Source of the DNA: Dyadobacter sp. CY356
GTDB lineage: Bacteria; Bacteroidota; Bacteroidia; Cytophagales; Spirosomataceae
Assembly (NCBI RefSeq): GCF_021440195.1
Contig: NZ_JAJTSZ010000010.1
Location: 124,001-188,000, forward strand
DNA: 64,000 nucleotides
Reading direction: 5' to 3'
In this document: in pieces, positions 26,298 through 35,359 of the stretch
How positions within the stretch are numbered: the first letter of the stretch is position 1
Layout: every line of letters begins with the position of its first letter
The notes under the pieces: model-generated
What the model was told of the DNA's origin: nothing
What the model saw: the letters and a program-made list of their open reading frames with translations, nothing else
Database searches by the model: none
Position numbers and translations under genes: made by a program

Positions 26298-26669
26298 ATG
26301 TTTGAATTTCTTTATGAGCTGCTTTGCGGACAAAATCCGGATCCCATTTTTGCGTCAGATATTTACCCTTTTGTCGGCCTGTTTACGCTGGTTTTCGCAT
26401 TTGCGTTTGCCGTTGTGTTCTACATCGTGCTGGGCAGAGCGAGGCCGGTATGGGATAAAACCGTGCATTGGGTCATCACAATGATCATTTTACTGATCAT
26501 TGCCTTTGGCCTGGCCTATAATCATGCGCAGACAGTTACAGAGGAGGAAGAGAATTCTTTCTTCTACACTTTTGCAATGGTCAACACGCTCTATGCGTTT
26601 ATTTATTACATACTTTTTTCAATCCTTTTGAAAAGGTTCTCAATTTTCGCCAAACGCACTCCGTTTTAA
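26298..26669 (+). CDS. Small three-helix inner-membrane protein of the operon
   Basis: 123 residues with three hydrophobic segments (around YPFVGLFTLVFAFAFAVVFY, WVITMIILLIIAFGLAY and NTLYAFIYYILFSILL). No family recognised. It is packed 5 bp after the vWA-like lipoprotein and 21 bp before the tubulin-like gene, so it is part of the same transcript and may anchor cytoplasmic components to the membrane. Confidence 0.75.
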   Translation: MFEFLYELLCGQNPDPIFASDIYPFVGLFTLVFAFAFAVVFYIVLGRARPVWDKTVHWVITMIILLIIAFGLAYNHAQTVTEEEENSFFYTFAMVNTLYAFIYYILFSILLKRFSIFAKRTPF

Positions 26670-26690
26670 CCCGTCGATTTAGCACAAATT

Positions 26691-28187
26691 ATGCCTACAA
26701 GAAATACGTTTGTTTTTGGAATTGGAGGAACAGGGGCGAGGATTGTTCGATCGCTGACAATGCTGCTTGCCGCAGGTACAAAACTTAATGATACCAATAA
26801 AATTATTCCCATCATCATCGATGTGGATGCTGATAATGCCGATACAAGCCGGGCACTGGCAGCACTCAAAACTTACAAATACATCCGTTCTCACGGTTAC
26901 AGCAATACCGAAGAAATTCGAGATGGTTTCTTCAATGCGAACCTGAATACGCTGAGTTCTATTACCAATGAAAACGATTATTCAGAAGGTCTGGATGATT
27001 CTTTTCAGCTTCAATTTGAAAATCTTGAAAAGTCGTTCATCGAATATCTTGATCCGAGAGGCGAGCTGGTAGGTGATATCAATATGGATCTGCTGGAAGC
27101 ACTATATGACAATTCCGGCCACGACGATCCGAATACTGAACTCAATCTGAAACTTAATCAGGGTTTTAAAGGAAATCCAAACATTGGTTCTGTTGTTTTT
27201 AATAACCTGGCGAATACCAAAGAATTCAAGTTTGTATTAAAAAGCATTGGTGAAAATGACCGGATTTTTATTGTCAGTTCCATTTTTGGCGGAACCGGTT
27301 CTTCCGGCTTTCCGCAGCTGGTGAAACTGCTGCAACAGGAAGAAAAACTGCGTGGCAATAAATACGGTGCGCTCACGGTGATGCCTTATTTCAACGTGAC
27401 GGACGATAGCAAAAGTGCGATCAACTCGGATATGTTTAATTCCAAAACAGAGGCTGCACTTTCTTATTATCTGAAATATCTGAACGGAAAAATTAACTGT
27501 TTCTACCAGTTGTGGGACCGGCCGTTGAAACAATATGAAAACAAACAGGGTGGTATTGAACAGAAAAACAGCGCACATTTGATAGAATTAATTGGCGCGA
27601 CTGCGATTATCGACTTCGTGAATAAACCGGATGGAAATTTTGCATCCAAAGGTCAAACGCAGTATTTTGATTTTGGTATTAAAAAAGAAGATCAGGTTAT
27701 TGATATCAGGCATTTTTATCCAAATACGGCAAAAACAGTGATGGAGCCGCTTACGCTGCTGACTTACGCTATGAAAATTTATCTGGAAACATTGCCTGAG
27801 TTCCGTAATGAGGCGTTTTACAAGGAATTAAATCTCGCTGATAAATATTCAAACAATGAATTTTATCAGAATCTTACCGCATTCTTTTCAGTACATTATA
27901 AAAACTGGCTGGTAGAAATGTCTGGTAACGAGCGGACTTTTCAGCCTTTCAACCTGACGCAGGATTTGAATGCGTTGGTGCGGGAAAAACCGATTGAAGT
28001 AAAAAAAGTTTTAGGGATCGTAACCAAGCCGGGCATTTCAGAAGCATTTTTGAAAACCGAACTTGGGAAACTGGAAGACGAACTGAAGAAAAGTATACCG
28101 GATCAGGATAAACGTTTCTTCAAATTGCTCAACCGTATTGCTATGGAGTGCTACAAAAAACTGGAAGCACTTCCATCCATGATCTAA
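26691..28187 (+). CDS. Tubulin/FtsZ-like GTPase (Tubulin_2 type)
   Basis: 498 residues, no signal peptide, cytoplasmic. The N-terminus FVFGIGGTGARIVRSL (6-21) is a tubulin/FtsZ-type nucleotide-binding start; IPIIIDVDADNAD follows; near residues 193-212 comes VSSIFGGTGSSGFPQLVKLL, equivalent to the tubulin signature GGGTGSG. The large C-terminal half is of unknown fold. It should bind GTP and may form filaments or rings. It lies between a small membrane protein and a giant actin/Hsp70-like ATPase (10 bp downstream), an unusual pairing of two cytoskeletal-type NTPases. It is distinct from cell-division FtsZ. Confidence 0.83.
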   Translation: MPTRNTFVFGIGGTGARIVRSLTMLLAAGTKLNDTNKIIPIIIDVDADNADTSRALAALKTYKYIRSHGYSNTEEIRDGFFNANLNTLSSITNENDYSEGLDDSFQLQFENLEKSFIEYLDPRGELVGDINMDLLEALYDNSGHDDPNTELNLKLNQGFKGNPNIGSVVFNNLANTKEFKFVLKSIGENDRIFIVSSIFGGTGSSGFPQLVKLLQQEEKLRGNKYGALTVMPYFNVTDDSKSAINSDMFNSKTEAALSYYLKYLNGKINCFYQLWDRPLKQYENKQGGIEQKNSAHLIELIGATAIIDFVNKPDGNFASKGQTQYFDFGIKKEDQVIDIRHFYPNTAKTVMEPLTLLTYAMKIYLETLPEFRNEAFYKELNLADKYSNNEFYQNLTAFFSVHYKNWLVEMSGNERTFQPFNLTQDLNALVREKPIEVKKVLGIVTKPGISEAFLKTELGKLEDELKKSIPDQDKRFFKLLNRIAMECYKKLEALPSMI

Positions 28188-28197
28188 TCTTACAGCC

Positions 28198-31100
28198 ATG
28201 TCTTCATACATTTTTAGAAAATATCCGGGTTATAACCCCAATGAAATACAGGATTGGAGTCAAAGCACGGGCATCGATCCCGCGAGTTTTGATCCTGAAA
28301 ATATAGCTTTTGGCAGGGGAGCGTCCAAAGCAGGAACGTCGATTCCGTCACCAATGGCGAGGCTCGAACTTTTTGATACGGCCTTTCAAATCGTCGCTTC
28401 GGACCGTGGGAATCTGGATGGGAACACCATTTATCATCAACTGGTATCGGATTGTCTGGATGTTTTTCAACTTTTGTTTAATTCCAAAAATTCTGAAATC
28501 GGGTCTGGTAAAAAGATCTGGTTCAAGGAATGGAAAGTTCAGGAAAACATCGGCAGACTGAAAGAAAAGGGTAAAGATCATCCGCATACTTTGCTGGCCA
28601 AATCGCTGGATCAGATTTTTAACGACAGAGACAACAGCAGATTTTCAGAAATGGATAGTCTGTTTCTGATCTTTTATGAAAACAAATTATTAGGCGGAAC
28701 TTCCCCGTTATCCTTGTTTTTTACAACGCCAAACTGGGCGCGGTATATCAAAAACAATGATATTAAATCCGTTCCGCAGAGCTCCGACGGGAAGGTATTT
28801 TTCAGCAACGATTACCGTCCGCTGTTTAAAAGAGACCATGAGTTCATCGAATATATTTACAAACTTTCGCTTCAATTTAAACCTGCATTTGCGAAAGCAG
28901 ACGGCTTTCGAAAGTATCTCAACAAAACGGTAGACCGCTATTTTCCGGATTTCAGACATCAGTTTCCGGATTACCAGCAAGCTGGAACAAGTCTGATGGA
29001 TAATGAATACAGCAAAATAAAAACGAATGTTGATGGGAAATTTCTGACTGTCAACGGACTTTTCTTTTTCCATCAGAAGGAAGAAAAAGAAAAGGAAAAA
29101 ATCAAGTCGGTCAGTGATTTTATTATACGGGCTACCGAGACAAAATACCGGGATCAATACAATGACAAAAATGAGCAGCAAATTGTAGAGCCGCCGTTGG
29201 TGCTGGTGGATGGGATGAATATTCCGGGTGACTATATGGAGAAAAATATTCCATGGAATTCATCAACCCGAATTAAAGATTTTTATCATCGCGGTGTGCC
29301 TTTGTTCGAAAGAAAATTGCCTCAGGGAAATGCATTGACGACTGTTACTTACCCATTTCTTACCATCGATGATTTCCTGGAAGATGCATTGGTAGAAATG
29401 CCGTATAACATCAACAGAGGAAAGTTTTATACTGGCTTTGGCGGAGATTTCAAATATCTATTGCCGTTAAAAAAGGAGTATTTCAACTTTTTCAACCTTG
29501 CGGATTTAAAGTATAACCTGTCTACCGAGGTTAATGACGGGCAGGTTACCGTGAATCTTAAAATACCGGTAAAAAACCGCAGAGGTGTATCCGAAATCGT
29601 GTTTTCAAGAAAATATGAAAAAGGTAAATCCATTGTGGAGTACCGTTCAGATTTAGGGATTTTTCCTTTTTATCAGATCAACGATCCGGATCCAAGATTA
29701 AAAGATCTGAACGATTATACCATTCTGCTGGCGGAACGGAATGAGCGAATGACTCTGAAAGCATTGGAATTTTATTCATTTAAAAATTTCGCTTCTGATA
29801 CCACAAACCTGATCACAAGCGTTGAGGAGCGTTCAAACTGGGCGGATATTAATGCTGGAAATTCTGGCTCAACTTCCAGATTTTACAAAATAAAGGAAGC
29901 TTTTGACTATATCCAGTTGGCTTACACGGATCCAAACGGCATCGATTCCAGCGGGTTGATCATCCCGAATTTTGAAACAAAAACTTTCAATAAAGACAAT
30001 CTGACCAAGGCATTTACTTTTGCCATAGATTTCGGAACATCGAATACGCATATTGCCTACATGCAAAATGGCGAAGCTTTGCCAAAACCATTTGATATTG
30101 GTGAGCTGGATCAGCAGATGGTTTTGCTGAATGCTCCGGGAAAAAATGAGTCTGGGGGAAATAAATTCGATGTTTACGGCAGCGCAACCTGGATGGATTT
30201 GACGTTAAGAAGAGAATTTTTGCCGCCACTTTTAGGACCAGGTCAAAACATTTCCTATCCTTTCAAAACGGCAACCTGCGAGATTGTTTCCTTCAACAAC
30301 ATCCAGAATAAATCCCTGTTCAGCCACATCAATATTGGCTATTATATTGATCAGGAAGAGGTTCAGGCAAGCAATATCAATTACACAACCAACCTGAAAT
30401 GGTTGTTAGAAAATAATAATAACGATTCAAACAAGAGCCGCGTCAGTGCATTTTTGAAACAGCTTTTGCTCCAAATCAGGGCAAAAATTATTCTGAATTA
30501 CGGTAATCCTGCTGACCTGAAAGTGGTATGGTCTGTTCCGTTGAGTATGGAACGGGGGATCAAATCAGAATTGCGAAAAGTATTGGACGGCGCTTTTAAG
30601 GATGTGTTTAAAAATTCTGGCGCCAAATTACTGGATCCAATCCCGGAATCCGTGGCGCCCTATTTCTTCCTGACAAAATCTGATACGGATATTCAGGATA
30701 CAGCCAATGTGGTAAACGTAGATATTGGTGGCGGAACGACGGACGTGATGATGTTTATGGAATCATCCGGTAACCGGGCTGATAAATATCTGACCACTTC
30801 ATTTCGTTTTGCCGGAAGTGACATCTGGGGAAATGGCTATCGTAATAAATTGAAAGACAATGGTTTTATCAGAAATTACCTGAGTTATCAGAAGAAAAAT
30901 TACATCAGTCCGAATGAGATAAAATATTTCAATAAAGTAAAGGATGATACCAATCTCAGCGCGGACGATCTGGTGAGTTTACTGTTCCGTTATGATGATT
31001 TCAAATTCAGTGACTCCATTACGATCGGAAATCCGGATCTGCTGATTATTCCTTATCTGCATTACAGCGCCATTATTTTCCATTTGGTACAACTAATTGA

Positions 31101-31773
31101 GATCAAGGATTATCCGTTGCCAAGGTATTTGTCATTTACCGGAAAAGGTAGCCAGTATATCAAATTGCTTTGTGGCGGAGATGAGCGGGATCTGGAAGAT
31201 TTTACGCGTTTGCTCATCAATGCGTACACAACCAAAACGCTGCAATCCGGATTCAAAATTCACCTGAATACGAATCCAAAGGAGATTACTGCGAATGGTT
31301 CGATTCTGTATGCGCTGGCGTCGGAGGATGAGAAGGAAAAATATAGAAAAAATATGGATTTCATTCATCCGGGTTTTGATCCTAAAACGAATTCGGAACT
31401 TGAATTGAAGCTTTCTGCCGGCTCCGGCAAATTTAGTATTTCCGAGACTTTTGAAATTGATAGTCCGCTGAATGTGGCTGTGCTGAATAATCTGAATTCG
31501 TTTTTGGAGAAAACACTGAGCAATACCGAAATCACAAGGTTCCTGAAAGACTTCAAAATCAACGGACTTAAAGAGTCCTTGAGACTTTTGCAGTGGAACA
31601 ATAATATTTTCAACGGTGAAGGTTTGATCTACGACAGTTACCGTAAAGTTTTGCAGGATTTACACAAACAGGAAGGTGAAAATGAAATCTCAGAATCACT
31701 GTTTTTCTTTGCTTTGAAAGACGCCTTATATCGCCTTTCAAAAAGTATTACGGAAATTAAACCAGTAGTTTAA
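28198..31773 (+). CDS. Giant protein with C-terminal actin/Hsp70-fold ATPase
   Basis: 1191 residues. Residues ~1-600 match no family I recognise. The C-terminal half has the actin/Hsp70 ATPase motifs: phosphate-1 loop FAIDFGTSNTHIAYM (near 607), phosphate-2 loop VNVDIGGGTTDVMMF (near 838) and an adenosine-type LSFTGKGSQYIKLL (near 980), with VWSVPLSMERG in between. It therefore should bind and hydrolyse ATP. The gene follows the tubulin-like GTPase by 10 bp and its stop TAA overlaps the next ATG (TAATG), so translation is coupled. A role as a motor or assembly ATPase of an envelope machine is inferred. Confidence 0.85.
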   Translation: MSSYIFRKYPGYNPNEIQDWSQSTGIDPASFDPENIAFGRGASKAGTSIPSPMARLELFDTAFQIVASDRGNLDGNTIYHQLVSDCLDVFQLLFNSKNSEIGSGKKIWFKEWKVQENIGRLKEKGKDHPHTLLAKSLDQIFNDRDNSRFSEMDSLFLIFYENKLLGGTSPLSLFFTTPNWARYIKNNDIKSVPQSSDGKVFFSNDYRPLFKRDHEFIEYIYKLSLQFKPAFAKADGFRKYLNKTVDRYFPDFRHQFPDYQQAGTSLMDNEYSKIKTNVDGKFLTVNGLFFFHQKEEKEKEKIKSVSDFIIRATETKYRDQYNDKNEQQIVEPPLVLVDGMNIPGDYMEKNIPWNSSTRIKDFYHRGVPLFERKLPQGNALTTVTYPFLTIDDFLEDALVEMPYNINRGKFYTGFGGDFKYLLPLKKEYFNFFNLADLKYNLSTEVNDGQVTVNLKIPVKNRRGVSEIVFSRKYEKGKSIVEYRSDLGIFPFYQINDPDPRLKDLNDYTILLAERNERMTLKALEFYSFKNFASDTTNLITSVEERSNWADINAGNSGSTSRFYKIKEAFDYIQLAYTDPNGIDSSGLIIPNFETKTFNKDNLTKAFTFAIDFGTSNTHIAYMQNGEALPKPFDIGELDQQMVLLNAPGKNESGGNKFDVYGSATWMDLTLRREFLPPLLGPGQNISYPFKTATCEIVSFNNIQNKSLFSHINIGYYIDQEEVQASNINYTTNLKWLLENNNNDSNKSRVSAFLKQLLLQIRAKIILNYGNPADLKVVWSVPLSMERGIKSELRKVLDGAFKDVFKNSGAKLLDPIPESVAPYFFLTKSDTDIQDTANVVNVDIGGGTTDVMMFMESSGNRADKYLTTSFRFAGSDIWGNGYRNKLKDNGFIRNYLSYQKKNYISPNEIKYFNKVKDDTNLSADDLVSLLFRYDDFKFSDSITIGNPDLLIIPYLHYSAIIFHLVQLIEIKDYPLPRYLSFTGKGSQYIKLLCGGDERDLEDFTRLLINAYTTKTLQSGFKIHLNTNPKEITANGSILYALASEDEKEKYRKNMDFIHPGFDPKTNSELELKLSAGSGKFSISETFEIDSPLNVAVLNNLNSFLEKTLSNTEITRFLKDFKINGLKESLRLLQWNNNIFNGEGLIYDSYRKVLQDLHKQEGENEISESLFFFALKDALYRLSKSITEIKPVV

Positions 31774-32984
31774 TGAAGAAGTGGGTGATTTTGGTTGTGC
31801 TTTTGATTTGTCAGATTTCTGTTAAGGCTCAGGGCAATGCAGACAAGCAGATTTCGGAAGCAAAATTTCAGATCGTAAAAGAAACGGTCGAGTTTCTGGC
31901 TTCGGACAAAGAAACTTTCAAGGATGTAAAAGAAAAACAGTGCACGAATTGCAAAGGATATAAAGATCTTTTGCAATTCGTAGAAAAAAATAAGATCAAA
32001 AAAGCGGATGGCTTGATTGCTGAATGGAAGAAAATTAAAATTGATACAAGTTTTGACGGATGGAAAAACAGCATTCAAAAATTCAAAAATCAGGTAGTTG
32101 GCGATATAACTTCAGGAGCGAAAAGTAAGCGGAAGAATTTTCAGAATTATAGTGCATACGTGGGCCGTCTGGAATCAACTATTGAAAAAGTATCTATTGC
32201 TGAACCGATTGAAGATGTGCCGGATATTCAAAAAATAGAGGAAGAGCCAGGCCCTGTTGTTGAATCAAAAGTAACAGAACCAGAAAAAGTTATGTCAGAA
32301 AAATCATCAGAATCAGCAAGTTTTTTTGCGTTTTTACCAGACCTTTCGAAGGATATGTCATACACTATTATTCTGCTTTTGATAGCCGGAATTCTGTTTT
32401 TACTGTGGGTACTCCGAAACAAAAATCAGGTTATTGAAAGAAACGAAAAAACTTTGAACGACCATCTGCACAGGAGCGGAAGTACAGAATTTCAGTCCAA
32501 AAATTTAAGTAATGAGCTGAAATCTGTTAAACAAAAATTAAAAGAGGCGGAGGCGGAAATTGCGATTCTTCAGGATAATGTAAGAGCTGAAATGGAGAGG
32601 AATGAGCGAATTTCTGTCGTGCCGGAAGTTGAAAAGCCCGTAGAGCAAGTGCCGGTTTTGCCGTTAGAATCTTCTATAAAATATGCCCGGTACGCCGATC
32701 TGGGAGATGGATTTTCGGTTCAGGAATTGCTGAACGGAGAAGATAGCGAGACCATATTTGAGATCAATTTAATAACCCCAGCTACGGCCACTTTTAAAAT
32801 ATCCGGTAATCAGAACGCCCAGCGTTATGCACTTTCAAACTCACCTTATTTTCTAGGGAGGACTAGTCAGTATGATACTTTTCCATCCGGTAACAGTTTG
32901 ATAAATACGGATATACCGGGTGAATTAAAACTACAAGGTAACAAATGGCTGATCGTTAAGCCGATCCAGATTAGTTTTAGTTAA
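31773..32984 (+). CDS. Membrane-spanning coiled-coil protein of the operon
   Basis: 403 residues. Order: signal peptide (ILVVLLICQISVKAQ), periplasmic helical domain with a CTNC motif near residue 55, acidic Pro/Glu/Ser linker, one membrane helix (IILLLIAGILFLLWVL near 200), a coiled coil (about 225-285) and a C-terminal beta domain starting KYARYADLGDGFSVQELL. The signal plus one helix implies periplasmic N- and cytoplasmic C-terminal parts, so it could link the NTPases to periplasmic partners. No family recognised. Its start overlaps the preceding stop. Confidence 0.75.
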   Translation: MKKWVILVVLLICQISVKAQGNADKQISEAKFQIVKETVEFLASDKETFKDVKEKQCTNCKGYKDLLQFVEKNKIKKADGLIAEWKKIKIDTSFDGWKNSIQKFKNQVVGDITSGAKSKRKNFQNYSAYVGRLESTIEKVSIAEPIEDVPDIQKIEEEPGPVVESKVTEPEKVMSEKSSESASFFAFLPDLSKDMSYTIILLLIAGILFLLWVLRNKNQVIERNEKTLNDHLHRSGSTEFQSKNLSNELKSVKQKLKEAEAEIAILQDNVRAEMERNERISVVPEVEKPVEQVPVLPLESSIKYARYADLGDGFSVQELLNGEDSETIFEINLITPATATFKISGNQNAQRYALSNSPYFLGRTSQYDTFPSGNSLINTDIPGELKLQGNKWLIVKPIQISFS

Positions 32985-33002
32985 CAGAAATATTCAACGA
33001 AA

Positions 33003-34712
33003 ATGGCGTTATTAGAAAGCCTGAGACAGCAATTACGGGACCTGCTTATTTTAAATCATGGCGATATTAAAATAACAGAATATCCCAATCTGGTGTCAGA
33101 CGGTAGGGAACTTGATCTTACTCTGGGACAATTAAATCAACTTATTCAGCAGATTTATTCAGAAATTGACTGGCGGCCATATGAGATAATCAATGCAAAA
33201 CTTGAACTTGTTTTTCGCAAAGGTATCCTCACTACGGATCAGTTTGAAGAGATCGTATTCCTCGTTAGGGATAGCGTTAACAGAAACATTGTTGAGCAAT
33301 ATATTATTTCCGAATTAGGTAAGCGAAATTTTAAACCACGTGAAGTCAACCATGCTGATCCGTTATCGATCCAAAATAAATGGATGACGGATTCCATCTG
33401 GCTGGAATATAAAGAAAGTCTGATTGAGGTAGAATGGCTTGGAGAGAAGGCAAATACGCTGGGCAAACTCGGTGATATCACATTCAACAATAAGGACGAT
33501 GCAAAGTATTTTCTGAGGAATGGGAATTATCTGCCAGGTCTGGTAACTGCGCTAACAAAAAGTGCATCAAAAGCGGATGAATTTGCAAGAATAATTGAAG
33601 AGGAATTTGATTCGGAAAAACGTTATTTACGCATTCTCTATAAATTAAATCCCAATTTACCGTTCCGTTTCGAGGACGAACTATATACTGATGTTTCCGT
33701 TTTATTGCAAAAAGCATGTGAAACTTCTAGGGGTTACGAAGCATTACTGGAAACGTATAGAAAAGGAATTCTTCAGATATGGATTCAGGAATCTGATCCG
33801 ACAATAGCCGTAAATCTTTCAAATCAGTATGATCTTAACAGCTTTCTGAGATTTCTATATAAAACTGATCCGAGGCTTCCTTTTTTTATTGAAAATCAAA
33901 GATTTGCGACACCGGAGGCTTTGGCGGATTATGCCAAAAAAGATTTTTCGATCTGGCCGGCAGTTGCTGAATCTATGGCCGCTAAGAACATTCAGGAATG
34001 GTTTATTGGTCTTGGAAAAGAAGATTGGAATGATCAGATATCCGATAGTTATGCTTTTATTCTACATACCAAATATTATACGGAGCCGGAAATCAGGCTT
34101 GGTATGGTCCAGGCGTTGTTTCACATTATTAACCTGCTTTCGGACAAACCGAGACTTCAGATCGATCAGCAGAGAGTTCAGCTTTTGTCCATCAATGGTG
34201 GCGTTACGGTGAACCATCGCATTCATATCAATCTGAAAAATGAAGGATATGTGAAGGCAAAATTGTACTTCAAATTTTTAAAAGAAGGGATTTCGCTGAG
34301 CAAGGATATTCTGGAATTCAATAATCTGGAAGGAAAGGTGATTGAAAATATTGACATCATTATTGATACTGTTTTACTGCAAAAAGAGGAGCTTTATCAT
34401 CTTGAATTGGTAGTTTCCTCAGTTTACGAAGACATTGTCATACCGGTTGAAATAAAAGTTGTTTTCCCTAAAAAAGCCTACATCACAAAACTTGCCCTTT
34501 ACGGTTTTCTGACGGCCTGTTATTTTGGTGCTTTCAGGTTTCTGCTCGGCATTTTTACAGATTATAAGGGCTGGCTGGTTCACAATCCGGAGATTGGAAA
34601 TCCTGACGACATCATAGGTGCTTCTCCGTTGCTGTCCTTTTTTCTGTTTGTCCTGTTTATTTTAGGGGGGATAATTTCTTTCAGTCTGGTTAAAAAATAT
34701 GAGAAGATATGA
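33003..34712 (+). CDS. Repeat-containing membrane-anchored protein of the operon
   Basis: 569 residues, no signal peptide. The N-terminal ~440 residues are mostly helical and contain at least two related segments: RYLRILYKLNPNLPFRFED followed by LYTDVSVLLQKA, and SFLRFLYKTDPRLPFFIEN followed by FATPEALADYAKK, about 80 residues apart. A beta-sandwich-like region (about 395-490) precedes two C-terminal membrane helices (LYGFLTACYFGAFRFLLGIF and LLSFFLFVLFILGGIISFSL). The repeats would face the cytoplasm. I do not recognise the family. It is coupled by ATGA to the next gene. Confidence 0.75.
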   Translation: MALLESLRQQLRDLLILNHGDIKITEYPNLVSDGRELDLTLGQLNQLIQQIYSEIDWRPYEIINAKLELVFRKGILTTDQFEEIVFLVRDSVNRNIVEQYIISELGKRNFKPREVNHADPLSIQNKWMTDSIWLEYKESLIEVEWLGEKANTLGKLGDITFNNKDDAKYFLRNGNYLPGLVTALTKSASKADEFARIIEEEFDSEKRYLRILYKLNPNLPFRFEDELYTDVSVLLQKACETSRGYEALLETYRKGILQIWIQESDPTIAVNLSNQYDLNSFLRFLYKTDPRLPFFIENQRFATPEALADYAKKDFSIWPAVAESMAAKNIQEWFIGLGKEDWNDQISDSYAFILHTKYYTEPEIRLGMVQALFHIINLLSDKPRLQIDQQRVQLLSINGGVTVNHRIHINLKNEGYVKAKLYFKFLKEGISLSKDILEFNNLEGKVIENIDIIIDTVLLQKEELYHLELVVSSVYEDIVIPVEIKVVFPKKAYITKLALYGFLTACYFGAFRFLLGIFTDYKGWLVHNPEIGNPDDIIGASPLLSFFLFVLFILGGIISFSLVKKYEKI

Positions 34713-35359
34713 AAGACGGAAAATCTGTATTTGTGGTATTGGTGCTGATCGTATTTGTGGTTTATGTGATGCGTAATTTCCTTGGGCGGGTGAGCGCTTT
34801 TTTCTTCGTTCCGATAGACAATTTACTATTCATATCCCATAGCATTCCACCGGTTCTGATGTGGATGATTTTCGGGTTGATGATTGGAGTTATCTATGGT
34901 TCTTTCGTATCGATTAAGAAATTTAAGCTTGATTATAAGTTACTTATGTATCCTGGTTTAGCGTTGCTGATTGCAGTGAGTTTGATTTTACTTGCTTCAT
35001 TTGTTGTGAAAAAAATGGGCGTAGATAACGATTCAGACGGTAAGGAAGTCGATAGCGAGTATCACGGGTATCATAAGTTTTTAAATGATGCAAAAAGTGC
35101 TGAATTGAATGAAAAGTTAGAGAAGGGAATTCAGGCTGTGGAGCATGAAGAATACGAAACCGCGAAAGATCTTTTTGTAGAAGCTGCGTCAATTGGAAAA
35201 GGAGATTCTCGGCTGGATAGTCTGGCTAGAATTTACACCACAACAGGAAACAGCAAATGCAAACTTTATAGGCGCGATTCTCAATTAAAATACATACCAA
35301 ACTACTACTATAAATACGCAGCTGCTCTCACAAACCAACCTCCCCAAATATGCAAATAA
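34709..35359 (+). CDS. Three-helix membrane protein with C-terminal TPR-like tail
   Basis: 216 residues with three membrane helices in the first ~100 (around VFVVLVLIVFVVYVM, PPVLMWMIFGLMIGVIYG and PGLALLIAVSLILLASFVV), then a soluble tail with a TPR-like helix pair (GIQAVEHEEYETAKDLFVEA). Family not recognised. It overlaps the previous gene by 4 bp and the next by 10 bp, so it belongs firmly to the operon and may contact the TPR-like periplasmic protein encoded next. Confidence 0.72.
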   Translation: MKDGKSVFVVLVLIVFVVYVMRNFLGRVSAFFFVPIDNLLFISHSIPPVLMWMIFGLMIGVIYGSFVSIKKFKLDYKLLMYPGLALLIAVSLILLASFVVKKMGVDNDSDGKEVDSEYHGYHKFLNDAKSAELNEKLEKGIQAVEHEEYETAKDLFVEAASIGKGDSRLDSLARIYTTTGNSKCKLYRRDSQLKYIPNYYYKYAAALTNQPPQICK

